From: Chloroflexota bacterium
GTDB taxonomy: Bacteria; Chloroflexota; Dehalococcoidia; Lucifugimonadales; UBA3495
DNA length: 37,425 bases
Direction of reading: 5' to 3'
NCBI GenBank assembly: GCA_022562475.1
Contig: JADFPD010000008.1
Location: forward strand, 1-37,425
In this document: positions 32,237 to 37,425 of the stretch, one piece after another
Layout: every line of letters starts with the position of its first letter
Position numbering within the stretch: the first letter of the stretch is position 1
Notes under the pieces: model-generated
Database searches by the model: none
What the model saw: the letters and a program-made list of their open reading frames with translations, nothing else
Told to the model about the DNA's origin: nothing
Position numbers and translations under genes: made by a program

Positions 32237-32878
32237 ATGGGGAAAGGACCAATAGAATCAGATGACCAGCCTGAAGAGCCCGAAGAACAGAGGGAAAAGC
32301 CCGAAAGTTCTGGGCTGGAAAAGGAACTGGAAGAACTCCTGGCCCAGGCTGGAGCCGACCTGGACAGTCTCCCGTTGGAGGACCAGGTGAGCGCATTGAA
32401 GTCCGATCTCGATCTGGCGCAGAAAGAGGCCGCCGAGAATCTGGATACTGCCCAGCGGGCCCAGGCGGAGATGGTCAACTTCCGGCGCCGGACCGACGAG
32501 GACCGCATCGCCAACGCTAAATACGCCAACAGCCGGCTGATCGTAAATATCCTCCCGGTCCTGGAGGAACTGGAACTGGCCATCAGCCATAGCGAAACCA
32601 ATGCTGAAGACCAGGCTGGCATTAACGATTCTCTGCTGGAAGGAATCAAGCTGATTCAAAGGAAACTAACCGGCGTGCTAGAATCCGAAGGCGTGGCAGC
32701 CATCGAAGCCGTGGGCCTCGCATTCAACCCCCTGGAGCACGAAGCCTTAGGCACCGAAGAGTCGAGCGAGGTGGAGCCGGGCTACGTTACTCAGATACTA
32801 AGGCCGGGATTCCGGCTGCATGACCGGGTGATCCGCCCAGCCCAAGTAATGGTGGCGACGGCCCCGCGAGACCCATAA
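32237..32878 (+). CDS. grpE: GrpE nucleotide exchange factor
   Basis: GrpE releases ADP from DnaK to reset the chaperone cycle. The 213-residue protein has an acidic disordered start (DDQPEEPEEQREKPESS), the long coiled helix (EDQVSALKSDLDLAQKEAAENLDTAQRAQAEMVNFRRRT) and the beta-wing domain (LGTEESSEVEPGYVTQILRPGFRLHDRVIRPAQVMVA) with the family's PGY and GF.L.DRVIRPA. It starts 62 bp after hspR and ends 94 bp before dnaK. AGGGG lies before the ATG. Confidence 0.95.
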   Translation: MGKGPIESDDQPEEPEEQREKPESSGLEKELEELLAQAGADLDSLPLEDQVSALKSDLDLAQKEAAENLDTAQRAQAEMVNFRRRTDEDRIANAKYANSRLIVNILPVLEELELAISHSETNAEDQAGINDSLLEGIKLIQRKLTGVLESEGVAAIEAVGLAFNPLEHEALGTEESSEVEPGYVTQILRPGFRLHDRVIRPAQVMVATAPRDP

Positions 32879-32972
32879 CCCTGATAACTATTCAAACGGT
32901 CCGAAAGCACACCTCTAAGCCACACACCGCATCAATATTGTCACCAGCGTGTGAGTAAATAGGAGAAACCAA

Positions 32973-34907
<1,935 letters not shown>

Positions 34908-34976
34908 CCTGGAGTCCAGCGCCGCGGTTTGACCGTAGTATCAACAGTAGATGAAAATTTAGGTCGGAAATAGGTT

Positions 34977-34996
34977 GGAAATTCGTCTGAATTTCC
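34977..34996. other. Hairpin downstream of dnaK
   Basis: GGAAATTC (34977-34984) and GAATTTCC (34989-34996) form a perfect 8-bp stem around GTCT. No T-run follows, so it may be a processing or weak termination site after dnaK. The next ~150 bp contain a TATAAT box (35051-35056) that is a probable -10 of the following gene; its -35 is weak. Confidence 0.45.
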
Positions 34997-35150
34997 CACG
35001 TGCATTAATACATCGCTTCGGTATCATGTTCTTTAAGGATTCCGGTCTGCTATAATCGTGGTAGAAGCTCGGTACTCCTTAACGAATTGACAGACTCCCC
35101 AGTTTGGACGGGCCTTTGAGCGATTGAGGGTTTTGGCCGATGGAGGTAGC

Positions 35151-35492
35151 ATGAGCGGACAACAAGATCAGGCAGACCCGGAGGTCCTAGGTGACGACAA
35201 GGCCGAAGAGGCTGTGTCGAGCTTGGGCTCTGAGATGGATACACCGATCATCGACAACGACTGGCGTGTGTCAGGCATCGATCTGGACCTGACACCTCTC
35301 CAATATCATTACCTGAGCCTGCTCCAGCGCCTGGTAGCCCTCAAGAACACCTATCAGACAGACGCCGATTATGAGGCCTGGATGATGGGCGCCCTCAACA
35401 AGGCTGTCTATTCGACGTTGCGCGACTGCATCGAGGCCAACGTGGGAGATGAAGCCAAGGAACTGCTTAACCGGGAGCAGCACGTAAATTAG
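35151..35492 (+). CDS. Hypothetical acidic protein
   Basis: From ATG 35151 (GGAGG upstream) the protein has 113 residues. The first 45 are acidic and likely disordered. A helical domain follows (LTPLQYHYLSLLQRLVALKN, then DYEAWMMGALNKAVYSTLRDCIEANVGDEAKELL). No family is recognised. It is a single-gene transcript between the TATAAT box and a perfect terminator. Its place after dnaK could mean a stress-related role, but nothing in the sequence shows this. Confidence 0.65.
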   Translation: MSGQQDQADPEVLGDDKAEEAVSSLGSEMDTPIIDNDWRVSGIDLDLTPLQYHYLSLLQRLVALKNTYQTDADYEAWMMGALNKAVYSTLRDCIEANVGDEAKELLNREQHVN

Positions 35493-35520
35493 CCAACCTA
35501 AAACCTGGCACTAGAAGAAA

Positions 35521-35546
35521 GCGGGGGTATGTGCCCCCGCTTTTTT
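35521..35546 (+). terminator. Intrinsic terminator
   Basis: GCGGGGG (35521-35527) and CCCCCGC (35534-35540) pair around TATGTG and are followed by six T. It ends the transcript of the acidic protein gene. Confidence 0.92.
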
Positions 35547-35680
35547 CTTTCTCTACTCCGGACTCGTCTGCCTGAGCTTGCCCCATCAGCCAACCTGGTC
35601 CCGGCCGGAGCCGGGGGAAGGGTCTCTTTGTCTCGCTCAGCAATGGCGCTGTGGCGGCAAGATTCTTTCGCGAAGCCTGG

Positions 35681-36820
35681 CTACCCCGTCAGACCATGTA
35701 ATGGGAAAATCTGCTGGCGGATCGCCCCGACCGAATCTTCAATATACCTTCTAACATCCACTTTGATATGGGCCGGGACCTCCGGGCTTAACTCGTCCCG
35801 CAGCCGTCCCGCCCCGTGTTCCTTCGCGAACGCTGAGGGCAGTTGGTCCGGCCAGTCGATATCCAGCATCACACCGAAGGCTAGCGTCCACGCCCGCGCC
35901 ACCGCGGTCACGTCGTAACCCCCTCCTCCCAGAGCCAGCCAGGGCAGGCCCAACCCCGCCAACTGCCGCACCGCCTCGATGTACCCCTCCGTGGTCACCT
36001 GGAGGTGGGTCAGCGGGTCGCTGTGGTAACTGTCGATACCCAATTGGGTAACCAGCACGTCGGGCGCGAACGCCCGGACCAGTGGCGGCACCACCTGACT
36101 GAAGGCCTCCACGTAGTCATCATCGCCGGTGTAGGGGTATAACGGCAGGTTGACCGAATAACCCCGGCCCGCGCCCTCTCCCATTTCGTCCACGGAGCCC
36201 GTGCCCGGAAACAGGTACTGACCCGACTCGTGAACGGAGATGGTCAACACTCGGTCATCGGAGTAGAAGGCCTCTTGCACGCCGTCTCCGTGATGCGCGT
36301 CGATGTCCACATAGGCGACCCGCATCCCCCGGTTCAAGAAGTAGTGGACCGCCAAGGCCGGGTCGTTGAACACGCAGAAACCGGAGGCGTGGCCCGCCGC
36401 GGCATGGTGCAGCCCGCCCGATATGTTGAAAGCAGCTCTGACTTCTCCACTGGCCACCATCTCGGCGGCCAGCAACGACCCTCCGGTGCTCAGGGCCGCC
36501 GCTTCGAACATATTGGGATATACCGGGTTGTCCCCCTGGCCGCTGAAGCCGAACCGCGCGGCGTCAACCGCGCCGGAATCCACGCCGGGGCCGGAGCCTA
36601 GGGCTTTAACCGCAGCTATGTATTCAGACGTGTGCAGCCAGGCCAGCTCTTCCTCGGTGGCGGACCGGGGGTCAAGCAGCACCGCTTCGGGATGATCAAA
36701 GGCCCCGTATTCCTGGAGTAGCTCGTAGGTGTAGCGCAGGCGCACCGGACGCATCGGATGATCCGAACGCAACTCGTGACGGGATAGGGCATCCTCGTAG
36801 ATAAAAGCAGCACGACGCAT
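35681..36820 (-). CDS. AcuC-like histone deacetylase family protein
   Basis: Bacterial class I deacetylase homologues (AcuC, acetoin utilisation) remove acyl groups from lysines, for example on acetyl-CoA synthetase, or deacetylate polyamines. From the ATG at 36820 the protein has 379 residues; the frame is open further upstream (to 36940), but the family start MRRAAFIYEDALSRHEL fits 36820. The charge-relay histidines are in GGLHHAAAGHASGF (H138, H139). Zinc ligands are D174 and H176 in VDIDAHHGDGVQ and the Asp of LGIDSYHSDPL. The transition-state Tyr is in GGGGYD. All active residues are present. It is transcribed alone on the reverse strand. Confidence 0.93.
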   Translation of the reverse strand: MRRAAFIYEDALSRHELRSDHPMRPVRLRYTYELLQEYGAFDHPEAVLLDPRSATEEELAWLHTSEYIAAVKALGSGPGVDSGAVDAARFGFSGQGDNPVYPNMFEAAALSTGGSLLAAEMVASGEVRAAFNISGGLHHAAAGHASGFCVFNDPALAVHYFLNRGMRVAYVDIDAHHGDGVQEAFYSDDRVLTISVHESGQYLFPGTGSVDEMGEGAGRGYSVNLPLYPYTGDDDYVEAFSQVVPPLVRAFAPDVLVTQLGIDSYHSDPLTHLQVTTEGYIEAVRQLAGLGLPWLALGGGGYDVTAVARAWTLAFGVMLDIDWPDQLPSAFAKEHGAGRLRDELSPEVPAHIKVDVRRYIEDSVGAIRQQIFPLHGLTG

Positions 36821-37095
36821 CGTTTGACCGCCTGATTCCTTCGTCAAAATAACCGGGTGAAAATGCCTGGACTTGTGCCATTGGAGTCTATTCAAGCTGT
36901 CTGCGCGGGTCAAGGCAGGCGTAGACGAGGTCAAAAACAAGGGAAATCCGTTTGCGCCCCCCCAAGGGAAGTTATGTATGGCTTTGTATCATTACTAAAT
37001 GTGGCAGCCGTTGGCTGCCCTTGGTTGCGCGTATCCCGTAAAAGGGTCTCTTCCCACTCCCATCGACGGCAACCAGTGAATTAGGAGCATTCAAC

Positions 37096-37425
37096 ATGGT
37101 CAACGGAATCGACGAGGCCTTCCAAGATCGCCTGAAGCAAGCCGAATCTGCGGAACGAGAGATGCAGCGGCTAGAGCCACTGGCCGCGGAAGCTCCCCAA
37201 TTGCGCCTGCAAAAGGCCAAAGTCCAAAAGGAAGAAGAACGGAGGCGGGCCAAAGATGACTCGCTCTCAAAAGCTAGAAACGCGGCCCAATCCGCCTCCG
37301 ACAAACAGAACCGGGTGCCAGAGTTGCTGGGCCAGGCCGCCCGCGCCGTCATCGAGTTGTACTCCTTTATCAAAGAGATAGACGTCTCCCGCCGCCAGGC
37401 CCTGGCGGCGTTGGCCGTGGCCGAC
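37096..37425 (+). CDS. Coiled-coil protein (3' partial, cut by window edge)
   Basis: The ATG at 37096 with AGGAG upstream opens a frame that is still open at the end of the window (110 residues). The text is highly charged and helical (DRLKQAESAEREMQRLEPLA, then RLQKAKVQKEEERRRAKDDS) and predicts a long coiled coil, followed by a compact helical part (PELLGQAARAVIELYSFIKE). The family cannot be named from this part. The missing C terminus could hold a further domain. Confidence 0.6.
   Translation, partial: MVNGIDEAFQDRLKQAESAEREMQRLEPLAAEAPQLRLQKAKVQKEEERRRAKDDSLSKARNAAQSASDKQNRVPELLGQAARAVIELYSFIKEIDVSRRQALAALAVAD

Overview
The window is a GC-rich bacterial chromosome segment (roughly 60% GC by eye) with short intergenic gaps, TTG and GTG starts, and many one- to five-gene operons on both strands. 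The mix of oxidoreductases, a family III CoA-transferase, a luciferase-like monooxygenase, a MetX-like hydrolase, a maleate-isomerase relative, an hspR-grpE-dnaK cluster and a selenoprotein SelD resembles environmental Chloroflexota (Dehalococcoidia/SAR202-type). That placement rests on gene content only.

Left part (1-5870): the end of a CoA-transferase gene, rdgB, moaA, a stand-alone HsdR-N-like PD-(D/E)xK protein in more AT-rich DNA, rnhA, moaC and one reverse-strand hypothetical. rdgB carries a 78-bp palindromic repeat inserted in frame.

Integrated element (about 5907-13718): a CAT-anticodon tRNA (5871-5946) has its 3' half repeated as an exact 43-bp copy at 13676-13718. Between the copies lie about 7.8 kb of more AT-rich DNA: a tyrosine recombinase at the right end, a P-loop ATPase with a divergent unknown gene, an AIPR-type abortive-infection protein, small membrane and zinc-ribbon proteins, and two damaged XRE-type regulators. 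The integrase frame runs through the attachment site. In a circular form it would join in frame to a helix-turn-helix segment at the left end, an arrangement like the att-within-int of SSV-type elements.

Middle (13.8-18.9 kb): lipoproteins (one frameshifted), an ABM-like monooxygenase, a type IV prepilin with a secreted neighbour, a tandem pair of small SH3-like proteins and a membrane-anchored exported protein. Gene density is low and decay is visible.

Catabolic block (19-29.3 kb): VOC protein, maleate isomerase/AMDase-like enzyme, two MFS transporters, crotonase, MetX-like alpha/beta hydrolase, FMN alpha-hydroxy-acid oxidase, NHL propeller and LLM flavin monooxygenase. Together they suggest uptake and oxidation of organic acids; no defined pathway can be named.

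Right part (29.4-37.4 kb): SelD with an in-frame UGA (selenocysteine) and a bacterial SECIS-like hairpin, a molybdopterin oxidoreductase (a possible consumer of the MoaA/MoaC product), a zinc-ribbon protein, hspR-grpE-dnaK with a strong promoter, a small acidic protein with a terminator, an AcuC-like deacetylase, and the start of a coiled-coil protein cut by the window edge.
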